Assembly (NCBI GenBank): GCA_016187725.1
Contig: JACPJE010000121.1
Coordinates: 1-40,734, forward strand
From: Candidatus Latescibacterota bacterium
GTDB lineage: Bacteria; Latescibacterota; UBA2968; UBA8231
Reading direction: 5' to 3'
Length of the DNA: 40,734 nucleotides
Shown: in pieces, positions 18,146 to 25,695 of the stretch
Position numbering within the stretch: position 1 is the first letter of the stretch
How the letters are laid out: each line of letters opens with the position of its first letter
The notes under the pieces: model-generated
Seen by the model: only the letters and a program-made list of their open reading frames with translations
The model's database searches: none
Told to the model about the DNA's origin: nothing
Position numbers and translations under genes: made by a program

Positions 18146-19930
18146 ATGGCAGAACACGAAGAGGCGACCTCTCAGACCGAGCCCCGCCGGCGCCGGCGCC
18201 GCACCTCCGGGCTGCCTTCCCTGGCCGAATCCCCGGATGCAGGGGCGGAGCAGGGCCTTGCCACTGAGGAGCGGCCGGCTCCAGTGCACTGGCAGCGGGG
18301 GCGCTGGCACTGGCTCTCCTCCTGGGGCCTTTCGCCCACTTTCAGGATCTACATATTCCTGGGCAGCATCCTGGCGCTCATCGCCTTTCTGATCTACAGC
18401 GAGTCCCTGATCAGGGAGGCCAAGGAGCAGGAGCGCAACCGGGTCGATCTCTACGCCCATCTGCACGCCTTTGCGGTCTCCTCCCTGGCCACCCAGGAGC
18501 AGGCGGCCTTCATCTTTCAGGAGGTGATCAGCAACCCCACCAACGACTTCCCCATCATCGTCACCGACCACCGGGGGGAGATCACCGATTGGCGGGGAGA
18601 AGGGCTGCCTTCGCCTGGGGATACCAGTGGGGCGGCCGGGCAGCTGCTGAGGGCGGCCATGGAGGAGATGGACGCCGGCAACCCGCCGGTCTCCTTCACC
18701 TACTACTCCGAGACCGTGGGGTACTGCTACTGGGACGAGGACCACTTCATCATCACCGACAACGCCGCAGCGCCGGAAGGGCGTGCTTTGGTGGAATGGG
18801 TGGGCAAGGATCTGCCGGCCCTGGGAGACACCAGCGCGGCGGCCAGGCAGCAGGTGCTGGAGACGGCGCGCCGCCTGGAGGAGGAGGGGCGCCGGGGAAC
18901 CTTCAGGGTGCCCACCGAGTCTTTCAGCCACCTCTACTACGGGGCGGCCGGCTTTGTGGTCACCGACGAGCAGGGGGTGGCGCGCGCCTGGGCGGGCCGC
19001 GAATTGCCGGCCCTGGGGGACACCAGCCAGGCGGCCCTGGCCCAGGTCGAGGCGGTGCGGCGGCAGGTGGCCCTGCTCAACGAGCGGCACGACTTCAAGA
19101 TCCCCGCCGAGATGTACATCCACTACGGCGATTCGGCCCTGGTGCAGCGGGTCTCCCGGGCGCCCATCTTTCTCATCGGCGCGGTGCTGCTCTTCGCGCT
19201 GGTGGGCTATATAGGGCTGCGCAACATCCGCCGCAGCGAGCAGCGCTCCATCTGGGTGGGTATGGCCAAGGAGACCGCCCACCAACTGGGCACGCCCCTC
19301 TCCTCGCTGTCGGGATGGATGGAACTGATGCGCGGCGAACTGGAAAGTGCCGTGGTGGCCGGCGACCGGGTGCAGGCCGCGCGGTTGGACCAGATGCTGG
19401 GGGAGATGTACAAAGATCTGGGCCGGCTCAACCAGATCGCCTCCCGCTTCAGTCAGATCGGCTCGGTGCCCGAACTCAAGCCGGGGGACGTGCGCGCCGT
19501 GCTGATGGAGACGGTGAACTACTTCAAGAGCCGCGGCCCCCAGTTCGGGCGGCACCAGATCCAGGTGGAATTCGGCGAACTGGCACCCGTGCCGCTCAAT
19601 GCCGAACTGCTCAACTGGGCCTTTGAAAACCTGTTCAAGAACGCGGTGGACGCCATGGGGGGCAAGGCGGGCACCATCCGCATCCGCGCCGGCCTGCGCC
19701 CCGAGGGCGACGTGGTGCAGATCTCCTTCCAGGACGAGGGCCGCGGCATCGCCCCCGAAAACATCGAACGGGTCTTCCAGCCTGGCTTCAGCACCAAGAA
19801 GCGCGGTTGGGGGCTGGGCCTGGCCTTTGTGCGGCGCATCGTCGAGGAATACCACAAGGGCAAGATCAGCATCGCCCACAGCGCTCCGGGGGAGGGGACC
19901 ACCTTTGAGCTGCTGCTGCCGGTGAAATGA
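18146..19930 (+). CDS. membrane sensor histidine kinase (PorY-like) with three-fold repeated sensor
   Basis: A 594-residue kinase. Residues 1-60 are polar with an Arg cluster, TM1 is about 66-84, an extracytoplasmic region spans 85-337, and TM2 is about 340-357. The H-box is KETAHQLGTP (His379), the N-box is NAVDAMGG (Asn499), and the G-boxes are DEGRGI and GLGLAF; F-box FQPGFSTK precedes the latter. The sensor region holds three copies of a module with a V/ITD turn and a GDTS motif (GDTS at 158-161, 227-230, 291-294). No HAMP domain is evident. The gene is followed 13 nt later by a PorX-like regulator, so it is the likely partner kinase. A stop codon just upstream fixes the ATG at 18146. Confidence 0.88.
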   Translation: MAEHEEATSQTEPRRRRRRTSGLPSLAESPDAGAEQGLATEERPAPVHWQRGRWHWLSSWGLSPTFRIYIFLGSILALIAFLIYSESLIREAKEQERNRVDLYAHLHAFAVSSLATQEQAAFIFQEVISNPTNDFPIIVTDHRGEITDWRGEGLPSPGDTSGAAGQLLRAAMEEMDAGNPPVSFTYYSETVGYCYWDEDHFIITDNAAAPEGRALVEWVGKDLPALGDTSAAARQQVLETARRLEEEGRRGTFRVPTESFSHLYYGAAGFVVTDEQGVARAWAGRELPALGDTSQAALAQVEAVRRQVALLNERHDFKIPAEMYIHYGDSALVQRVSRAPIFLIGAVLLFALVGYIGLRNIRRSEQRSIWVGMAKETAHQLGTPLSSLSGWMELMRGELESAVVAGDRVQAARLDQMLGEMYKDLGRLNQIASRFSQIGSVPELKPGDVRAVLMETVNYFKSRGPQFGRHQIQVEFGELAPVPLNAELLNWAFENLFKNAVDAMGGKAGTIRIRAGLRPEGDVVQISFQDEGRGIAPENIERVFQPGFSTKKRGWGLGLAFVRRIVEEYHKGKISIAHSAPGEGTTFELLLPVK

Positions 19931-19943
19931 GAGAGAAGGACTG

Positions 19944-21503
19944 ATGGACACCCTCCGCAAGATACTCTGGGCCGACGACGAGATCGACCTTTTGCGCTCC
20001 CACCACCTCTTCCTGCGCGAGCGGGGCTACGAGGTGACCCCGGTGACCAACGGCGAAGACGCCCTGGCCCTGATCCGGAAGGAACACTTCGACATCGTGC
20101 TGCTGGACGAGATGATGCCCGGGCTGGACGGCCTTTCCACCCTGGTCCAGATCAAGGAGCACGACCCCAACCTGCCGGTGGTGATGATCACCAAGAACGA
20201 AGAAGAGCACCTGATGGACGAGGCCATCGGCCGGCGCATCGACGACTACCTGACCAAGCCGGTCAACCCCAGCCAGATCTTCATGGCCTGCAAGAAGATC
20301 CTCGATGCCAGGCAGATCAGGCAGAGCCAGGCGGGGCCGGCCTACTTTTCCAAGGCCAATCAGATCCGCGAGTGGCTGGCCGGCCAGGTCAACTGGCAGA
20401 CCTGGATCGACATCCACCGGCTGCTCTGCGAATGGGACCTGGAGATCAGCCGGCTCGACGAACGCAGCCTGCACCAGGTGATCGAGGACCAGCGCAAGGA
20501 ATGCAACCGCGAGTTCGGCCGCTTCGTCGAGCGCCACTACCCCTCCTGGGTGCAGAGCGAGGAGGACTCGCCGCCCCTCTCGGTGGATGTGGTGGGAGAG
20601 TTTGTCAGCCCCTACCTCAAGCAGGGCCGCCAGGTCTTTTTTGTAGTGGTGGACTGCCTGCGCCTGGACCACTGGCTGGTCATGGAGCCCCTGTTGGCCC
20701 CCTTCTTCAGCATCCGGCGGGCCTACCACTACGCCATCCTGCCCACCGCCACGCCCTATGCGCGCAATGCCATCTTCAGCGGGCTCTTTCCCGCCGAAAT
20801 CGCCGACAAGTACCCAGAGCTGTGGCAGACCGAGCAGGACGAGGACCACAGCCTCAACCGCCACGAGCACCGCTTCATCGACGACCAGCTCGCCGAGATG
20901 GGCATAAATCTGAATCATGGCTCGCACTACACCAAGGTGCTCGACGCCGCCGAGGGCCAGAACCTGGCCCGCCGGGTCAGTTCGCTCAACGCGGTGCCCC
21001 TGGTCTGCGTGGTCTACAACTTCCTCGACATGCTGGTGCACGGCCGTTCCCACTCCGAACTGCTCCAGGAGATCGCCCCCGACGAGCAGGGCTTCCGTTC
21101 CCTGGTGCAGTCGTGGTTCGCCCATTCCTCCCTCTTCGAGACCCTCAAGAAGGTCGCCCGCACCCAGGCGGTGGTGGTGCTGACCACCGACCACGGGGCA
21201 GTGCGCGGCACCCGGGCCAGCCTGGTCCACGGCGACCGCCAGACCTCCGCCAACCTGCGCTACAAGCACGGCAAGAACCTGCGCTGCGAGGCCAAGGAGG
21301 CCCTGCTGGTCACCCGGCCGCCCGATTACGGCCTGCCCCAGGCCGGGTTGGGGACCAACTTCACCATCGCCAAGGAGGATTTCTACTTTGTCTACCCCTC
21401 CCACTTCAACGAGTACCAGCGCCAGTACCGGGACAGCTTCCAGCACGGGGGGATCTCCCTGGAGGAGATGGTGCTGCCGGTGGCGGTGATGGAGCCCAGA
21501 TGA
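19944..21503 (+). CDS. porX: PorX-like response regulator with PglZ phosphodiesterase domain
   Basis: The 519-residue protein starts with a CheY-like receiver (Asp11/Asp12, phosphoacceptor Asp55, Thr83, Lys105), has a helical middle (about 120-215) and ends in a PglZ alkaline-phosphatase-superfamily domain. The PglZ domain shows VVVDCLRLDHW (metal ligand Asp237), ILPTATPYARNA with candidate nucleophile Thr270, and TTDHGAVRGT for metal binding. PorX of Porphyromonas gingivalis has this architecture and controls type IX secretion (established knowledge). Whether the present organism has type IX secretion cannot be judged here. tsaE overlaps the stop codon as ATGA, a neighbourhood also seen in Bacteroidota. 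The symbol is by similarity. Confidence 0.88.
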   Translation: MDTLRKILWADDEIDLLRSHHLFLRERGYEVTPVTNGEDALALIRKEHFDIVLLDEMMPGLDGLSTLVQIKEHDPNLPVVMITKNEEEHLMDEAIGRRIDDYLTKPVNPSQIFMACKKILDARQIRQSQAGPAYFSKANQIREWLAGQVNWQTWIDIHRLLCEWDLEISRLDERSLHQVIEDQRKECNREFGRFVERHYPSWVQSEEDSPPLSVDVVGEFVSPYLKQGRQVFFVVVDCLRLDHWLVMEPLLAPFFSIRRAYHYAILPTATPYARNAIFSGLFPAEIADKYPELWQTEQDEDHSLNRHEHRFIDDQLAEMGINLNHGSHYTKVLDAAEGQNLARRVSSLNAVPLVCVVYNFLDMLVHGRSHSELLQEIAPDEQGFRSLVQSWFAHSSLFETLKKVARTQAVVVLTTDHGAVRGTRASLVHGDRQTSANLRYKHGKNLRCEAKEALLVTRPPDYGLPQAGLGTNFTIAKEDFYFVYPSHFNEYQRQYRDSFQHGGISLEEMVLPVAVMEPR

Positions 21504-21982
21504 GCAGTCGCGAAGAGCACCTCAGCCATTCCCCGGAGGAGACCCGGGCCCTGGGCGAGCGCCTGGGCCGCCAGCTGCTGCCCGGCGAGGTGGTGGCCTT
21601 CAGCGGCGAGCTGGGCAGTGGCAAGACCTGCATGATCCAGGGGGTGTGCGCCGGTCTGGAGGTCGAGGACGCGGTGAACAGCCCCACCTTCATCCTCATC
21701 AACGAGTACGCCGGCCGGGCTGGCGGCCGCCCGGTGTCCGTCTACCACTTCGACCTGTACCGCCTGCGCAACCAGGCCGAGCTTGAGGCCCTGGGCGCGG
21801 AGGAGTATTTTTATGGCCAGGGTATCTGTCTGATCGAGTGGGCCGAGCGGGCCTGTGCCGCGCTGCCTCCCCGGCGCCGCCAGGTGGTGCTGGAGCACTG
21901 CGGGTCGCAGACGCGCCGCATCGCGCTCAAAACCCCCTCCCCTCCCCCAATTCCCCGACGGACAATAGAGAGGTCGGTTTGA
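21500..21982 (+). CDS. tsaE: tRNA threonylcarbamoyladenosine biosynthesis ATPase TsaE
   Basis: A 160-residue P-loop ATPase needed with TsaB and TsaD for the t6A37 modification of ANN-decoding tRNAs. It has the Walker A motif GELGSGKT (about residues 36-43), the family-specific NSPTF, YHFDLYRL and LIEWAER near the C-terminus. Length is normal; the last 15 residues are Pro/Arg-rich and unconserved. Start ATG overlaps the porX stop (ATGA), and the stop overlaps the TTG start of the next gene (TTGA), so all three are likely translated in series. Confidence 0.93.
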   Translation: MSSREEHLSHSPEETRALGERLGRQLLPGEVVAFSGELGSGKTCMIQGVCAGLEVEDAVNSPTFILINEYAGRAGGRPVSVYHFDLYRLRNQAELEALGAEEYFYGQGICLIEWAERACAALPPRRRQVVLEHCGSQTRRIALKTPSPPPIPRRTIERSV

Positions 21983-22758
21983 GCGAACGGAAGATCACCA
22001 AGCGCACAGCGGCCCTGCTGGTCCTGACCCTGTGGTCGGGCGCCCCGGCCGGCGCCCAGGAGGAGCAAGCGGCCGACCAGGGCAGGGTGGAGCCGGTCCG
22101 CCTGATCGACTGCCCCACGGCCGGCCTGGTCGGCAAGGGGCACTTTGGCGTGGACCTGCGCTTTTTTCCCCAGGGGGGGGTGCTGGGACAGCTCAACGCC
22201 GGGGTGCTCGACCGGTTATCCATTGGTCTCTCCTTCGGCGGCGAGCAGATCATCGGCGACCAGGACGTGGACTGGTACCCCAGGGTGGAACCGGCCATCC
22301 GTTACCGCGTCATTGAAGAGAACCAGGCCCTGCCCGCCCTGGTGCTGGGCTACGAGACCCAGGGGTACGGCGCGTACCGCAGCGGGCGCTACCAGATCAA
22401 GTCCAAGGGCGTGTTCCTGGCCGCCAGCAAGAACTACACCGGCCCCCTGGGGCAGTTCGGGGTGCACGGGGGCCTCAACCTCAGCCGCGAGAACAGCGAC
22501 CAGGACGGCGACCTGTCCGGCTGGGTGGGGCTGGACAAGAGCATCAACGAGGAACTGGGCCTGGTGGCCGAGTACGACCTGGCCACCAACGACAACAACC
22601 GCTCCGCCCTGGGCTCCGGGGATGGGTACCTGAACCTGGGCGTCCACTGGTCGGTGGTACCCAATCTGAGCCTCAGTCTGCTGCTCAAGGATATTCTAGA
22701 CAACGGCGACGCGGACATGAGCCGCGAACTGGCGGTGCGCTACAGCGAGGAGTTCTGA
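21979..22758 (+). CDS. predicted outer-membrane beta-barrel protein
   Basis: A 259-residue secreted protein with a signal peptide (hydrophobic residues about 10-20, cleavage near GAPAGAQ). The mature part has alternating hydrophobic beta-strands and aromatic girdles, ending in Phe as many barrels do. The segment VRLIDCPTAGLVGKG and the strand GHFGVDLRFFPQGG recall YjbH-like and other small barrel proteins, but I cannot assign a family with certainty. Start TTG 21979 is chosen because GAGAGG lies 5 nt upstream and it forms a TTGA overlap with tsaE. The next barrel gene begins 1 nt after the stop. Confidence 0.65.
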   Translation: MSERKITKRTAALLVLTLWSGAPAGAQEEQAADQGRVEPVRLIDCPTAGLVGKGHFGVDLRFFPQGGVLGQLNAGVLDRLSIGLSFGGEQIIGDQDVDWYPRVEPAIRYRVIEENQALPALVLGYETQGYGAYRSGRYQIKSKGVFLAASKNYTGPLGQFGVHGGLNLSRENSDQDGDLSGWVGLDKSINEELGLVAEYDLATNDNNRSALGSGDGYLNLGVHWSVVPNLSLSLLLKDILDNGDADMSRELAVRYSEEF

Positions 22759-22759
22759 G

Positions 22760-24115
22760 ATGCGGGTGCTGCTGGTCGGAACCGTGGTACTGACCCTGGG
22801 TCTGGGTGGGGCGCAGGCGCAGGAGGAACGGGTCATCGACCACTTTTCCGGGGTGGGGGTGCGCGCCATGGGCATGGGTGGGGCCTTTGCCGGGGTGGCC
22901 GACGATTTCTCCGCGGTGTACTGGAACCCGGCGGGGCTGGCGCAATTGCGCCAGTTCGAGGTGTACACGGGCTTTCTGCGCAACAGCTTCACCGATAAGT
23001 CGCTCCAGGCTGGCACCCCTGCCTCGGCCGAGTTGGAGAACACCCGCTTTGGCTCCCTGGGGGTGGTGCTGCCCTATCCGGTGTACCGGGGCAGCCTGGT
23101 TTTTGCCGCCGGCTTCAACCGGGTCAAGGACTTCGACTACGCCCTGCGCATCCTGGGGCCCAGTGGGGCGGACGCCCTGCAGACGGACAACACCTTCAGG
23201 CACGAGGGGGAGATGGCCGTGACCTCGGTGGCCGGCGCGGTGGAGGTGGCCCCTTCGGTGGCGCTGGGGGTGGCGCTGAATTTTCTGACCGGGGAGGACC
23301 AGGCCCTCAACCAGTTCGAGTGGGTGGACAGCCAGGACCGCTTTGCGGAGAAGCGCTTCCTGGCCCGCGATACCTTTGAAGACGATTACCCAACCGCTTT
23401 TACCGCCACCCTGGGCGCCCTGGTCCGCACCCCGCGCGACAAACCCAGGGTGCGGCTGGGCGCCACCCTCAGCAGCGGCGCCACCCACCAGGTCCGCTAT
23501 ACCTTCAAGGGACTGCCCAGCGCCACGGCCTACAATCTGGTCGAATACGACGACGGCACCGTGCGCCAGAATGTGGAGCGCCTGGCGGACGGCACCTTTG
23601 CCCAGGTGGTCCAGGAAGAGGTGCAGGGGTCGTACAAGATCTCCCTGCCCCTCGAATTCGGGCTGGGCATCTCCGGCCAGCCGGTCGGAGGGCTGCTGGT
23701 GGCCGGCAGCGCCCACTGGTCGGGCTGGTCCCAGACCGAATACCAGGGCAGCGACGAGAACGAATTGCGGGCCGGCGCCGCCTTTGATACCCAGTACCGG
23801 GACGTCACCCGGTACCATCTGGGGGTGGAATGGCAGGTTCCGGTGGTGGCCCTGGACCTGCGGGCCGGCTTCTATACCGACCCCCTGCCCTTTGTGGGGC
23901 CGCGCGATCCCCAACTGAGCGTGGGACCGGACAACCCCCCTATCGTCGCCCGGCAGGACCGCCGTTTCTACACCCTGGGGGCCGGCCTGCTCTTTGAAGA
24001 AGTAGTGCGCGCCGACCTGGCCTGGACCCACGGCAGCTTTGAGCAGATGGAAGGCCCACTGGCAGAGGATGCCTCCACCGACCGGGTGCTGATGGGGGTT
24101 TCCTGCCGGTTTTAG
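22760..24115 (+). CDS. FadL/PorV-like outer-membrane protein
   Basis: A 451-residue barrel with a signal peptide (cleavage after AQA, near residue 20). The N-terminal plug region carries the hallmark GVGVRAMGMGGAFAGVADD and AVYWNPAGLAQL of the OmpP1/FadL and PorV/PorQ families. The remainder is a long series of amphipathic strands with a C-terminal Phe. FadL proteins import hydrophobic molecules; PorV is a shuttle in type IX secretion; the sequence alone does not choose between them. GGAG lies 7 nt before the ATG. Its position after the PorX/PorY-like pair makes a PorV role attractive but unproven. Confidence 0.82.
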   Translation: MRVLLVGTVVLTLGLGGAQAQEERVIDHFSGVGVRAMGMGGAFAGVADDFSAVYWNPAGLAQLRQFEVYTGFLRNSFTDKSLQAGTPASAELENTRFGSLGVVLPYPVYRGSLVFAAGFNRVKDFDYALRILGPSGADALQTDNTFRHEGEMAVTSVAGAVEVAPSVALGVALNFLTGEDQALNQFEWVDSQDRFAEKRFLARDTFEDDYPTAFTATLGALVRTPRDKPRVRLGATLSSGATHQVRYTFKGLPSATAYNLVEYDDGTVRQNVERLADGTFAQVVQEEVQGSYKISLPLEFGLGISGQPVGGLLVAGSAHWSGWSQTEYQGSDENELRAGAAFDTQYRDVTRYHLGVEWQVPVVALDLRAGFYTDPLPFVGPRDPQLSVGPDNPPIVARQDRRFYTLGAGLLFEEVVRADLAWTHGSFEQMEGPLAEDASTDRVLMGVSCRF

Positions 24116-24138
24116 AGGCTAATAGGCTCTTTTGATGT

Positions 24139-24166
24139 TTGACCGGCTCCTCTTCCTGTGTATATT
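24139..24166 (+). promoter_or_regulatory. sigma-70 promoter of the Gly/Tyr-rich lipoprotein gene
   Basis: TTGACC (24139-24144) and TATATT (24161-24166) are 16 nt apart. This is the best -35 match in the window (5 of 6). It starts 23 nt past the preceding stop codon and lies 64 nt before the next ATG, separating this gene from the upstream operon. Confidence 0.6.
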
Positions 24167-24229
24167 TACCCTTGTCCTTTTCTCCGGCAGAACGCGATAG
24201 TTGCGCTGCTTTTTCAGGAGGTGGTAGCG

Positions 24230-24928
24230 ATGAAATCCAGATCTCTTTCCTGGCTGGTTCTGGGATGCGCGGCAGTGATGTCGAGCGGTTGTTATACCTT
24301 GCTCATGGCCCCTTTCTCCTCTGCGGGCCTGCGGGAGGAGTCGCAGTCAGACACGGTTTCCGGCAAGCGGGACCAGGCTCGCCTGGGCCGTTTTGACGGA
24401 GAAGAAGAGCGTGCCGGCAGGGGGTATGGAGGGTATGGAGGGTATGGAGGGTATGGATATGGGTACCCGGTCTTTGGGGCCGGGTACGGCTCCCAGTACG
24501 GGGCTTATGGGTCGGCGCCCTATGGGTACGGGCCCTATGGCGGTTATGGGTACAGCCCCTATGGCGGCGGCTATGGTCCGTACGGGTACGGATACGACCC
24601 GTACTACCGCAGCAGCACCGGGGTCTACATACCTCCTGGCTACGAACTGGTCACCACCAAGGAGTTGGACGAATTGCGGGCCACCAGCGGAGGGTTGGCC
24701 ACCATCCCGTCCCAGTCCGCAGCCGATGCCGAGGCGACAAAGAAGGCCGAAGCCAAGAAGCACCAGGAGGTCTGGCAGCGGCGGGTAGACCCCCAGGACC
24801 GCCCGGCGCCAGTGGTCACCCCGCGCCCGGCCGAAGCCCCCTCCGGGAGCGGCAAAGAGAGCACCAGTGCTCCCAAGCCGGCCTCGGCACCCCAGGAGAG
24901 CACAGCGCCCAAGAAGGTGCGCCGCTAA
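24230..24928 (+). CDS. Gly/Tyr-rich putative surface lipoprotein
   Basis: A 232-residue protein with an N-terminal hydrophobic stretch ending in MSSGC (Cys21), a slightly imperfect lipobox, so membrane anchoring is likely but not certain. Residues about 62-125 are almost only Gly, Tyr, Ser and Pro in GYGGYGG-, GPYGGYGY- and YGYDPYY-type units. A short conserved-looking segment follows (TGVYIPPGYELVTTKELDEL), then an Ala/Lys/Pro-rich tail. The low-complexity part could give a sticky or phase-separating surface layer; this is inference. The ATG has an AGGAGG site about 9 nt upstream, its own promoter, and an intrinsic terminator after the stop. Confidence 0.7.
   Translation: MKSRSLSWLVLGCAAVMSSGCYTLLMAPFSSAGLREESQSDTVSGKRDQARLGRFDGEEERAGRGYGGYGGYGGYGYGYPVFGAGYGSQYGAYGSAPYGYGPYGGYGYSPYGGGYGPYGYGYDPYYRSSTGVYIPPGYELVTTKELDELRATSGGLATIPSQSAADAEATKKAEAKKHQEVWQRRVDPQDRPAPVVTPRPAEAPSGSGKESTSAPKPASAPQESTAPKKVRR
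24422..24457 (+). repeat. four tandem 9-nt units GGGTATGGA
   Basis: Four perfect copies of GGGTATGGA encode Gly-Tyr-Gly repeats in the lipoprotein above. Being a multiple of three, copy-number change would keep the frame and only alter the length of the Gly/Tyr region. Looser GGGTACGG/CCTATGG-type units continue to about 24600. Confidence 0.85.
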
Positions 24929-24957
24929 TTTTAATTTCCTTCTCTCTCAGGCGTACC

Positions 24958-24996
24958 AAAACCTCCCGGGGCTGCGAGGCCTCGGGAGGTTTTTTA
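24958..24996 (+). terminator. intrinsic terminator between convergent genes
   Basis: An 11-bp GC stem (one G-T wobble) extended by A/T pairs, with a 6-nt loop, is followed on the plus strand by TTTTTTATT. It terminates the Gly/Tyr-rich lipoprotein gene. On the minus strand a shorter TTTT follows, so it may act in both directions. The stop codon of the convergent lipoprotein gene (24994-24996) lies inside its T-run. Confidence 0.85.
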
Positions 24997-25695
24997 TTCT
25001 CCGCCCAGGTCGAAGTGGCGCACCTGCTGGCTGGGAGGAGGAGCCAGGCGGACGAGGAACTGCTGCAGAGGGGCGGCCAGGGCCTGGAGCAACTGGCGCT
25101 CGGTCTGGTCGTCCCCGAAGAGCTGCATCTGCACGGGTTGCCAGTTGCGCCGCGGTTCGCCGCGCTGGGTCCAGGTCTCCCCGGTGCGCAGGTTGACCAG
25201 CGCCACCTGGAGGTCCACCGACAGGTCCAGGCCGGGCTGGCCGGTCATGCCGCCGTACGGACCCGGAGACATGGGCGTCACCTGGGCCTTGAGGGACTTG
25301 AGTTCGACAGAGACCAGGGCGTCCAGGGTCAGCTGATCGCGCAGGACCATCCGGCTCTCAGGGGTGAGCACCCCGGTGGAGTCGAAGCGCAGGTCCTTGC
25401 AGTTCCAGCGGATCTCGTCCTGGGTCACCACGGTCTTTTCGGGCAGGCTGCCCAGGCCGCGGGCCGTGGCCTCGGCCAGCCGGCCCATCACCTTCTCGAT
25501 ATCCAGTTCCTTGAGCGGTTCGATATTGGTGGTGGAGAGCACCCCGATGCGCTGCACGCCCTCGAGATAGGGGCGCAGTTCAGGATCGGGCTGGGAGGGG
25601 GCCTGGAAGACCACCTGCTTGAAGGGGCCGACCCCGGTGGCGCAGGAGGCCAGGGCAGTCAGCAGGACGAGGAGAAAGGGCGCGCGCTTTTTCAA
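24994..25695 (-). CDS. putative lipoprotein of unknown function
   Basis: A 233-residue protein with a signal sequence and lipobox LASC (Cys18). The rest mixes alpha and beta segments: QRIGVLSTTNIEP, a Lys/Glu-rich helix, and VDLQVALVNLRTGETWTQRGE. This strand order is reminiscent of the LpoB/CsgG-like fold found in lipoproteins that assemble at the outer membrane, but similarity is weak. The start TTG at 25695 overlaps the stop of the preceding protease/Omp85 gene as TTGA. It is the last gene of the seven-gene run, and its partnership with the barrel upstream is inferred from that coupling. Confidence 0.65.
   Translation of the reverse strand: MKKRAPFLLVLLTALASCATGVGPFKQVVFQAPSQPDPELRPYLEGVQRIGVLSTTNIEPLKELDIEKVMGRLAEATARGLGSLPEKTVVTQDEIRWNCKDLRFDSTGVLTPESRMVLRDQLTLDALVSVELKSLKAQVTPMSPGPYGGMTGQPGLDLSVDLQVALVNLRTGETWTQRGEPRRNWQPVQMQLFGDDQTERQLLQALAAPLQQFLVRLAPPPSQQVRHFDLGGE

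Noticed and set aside
18101..19960. Minus-strand open frame of about 600 codons opposite the histidine kinase
   Set aside because: Antisense shadow; the plus strand has all kinase motifs.
24422..24600. Repeat cluster as a possible CRISPR array
   Set aside because: Units are 9 nt, have no spacers and lie within a coding frame.
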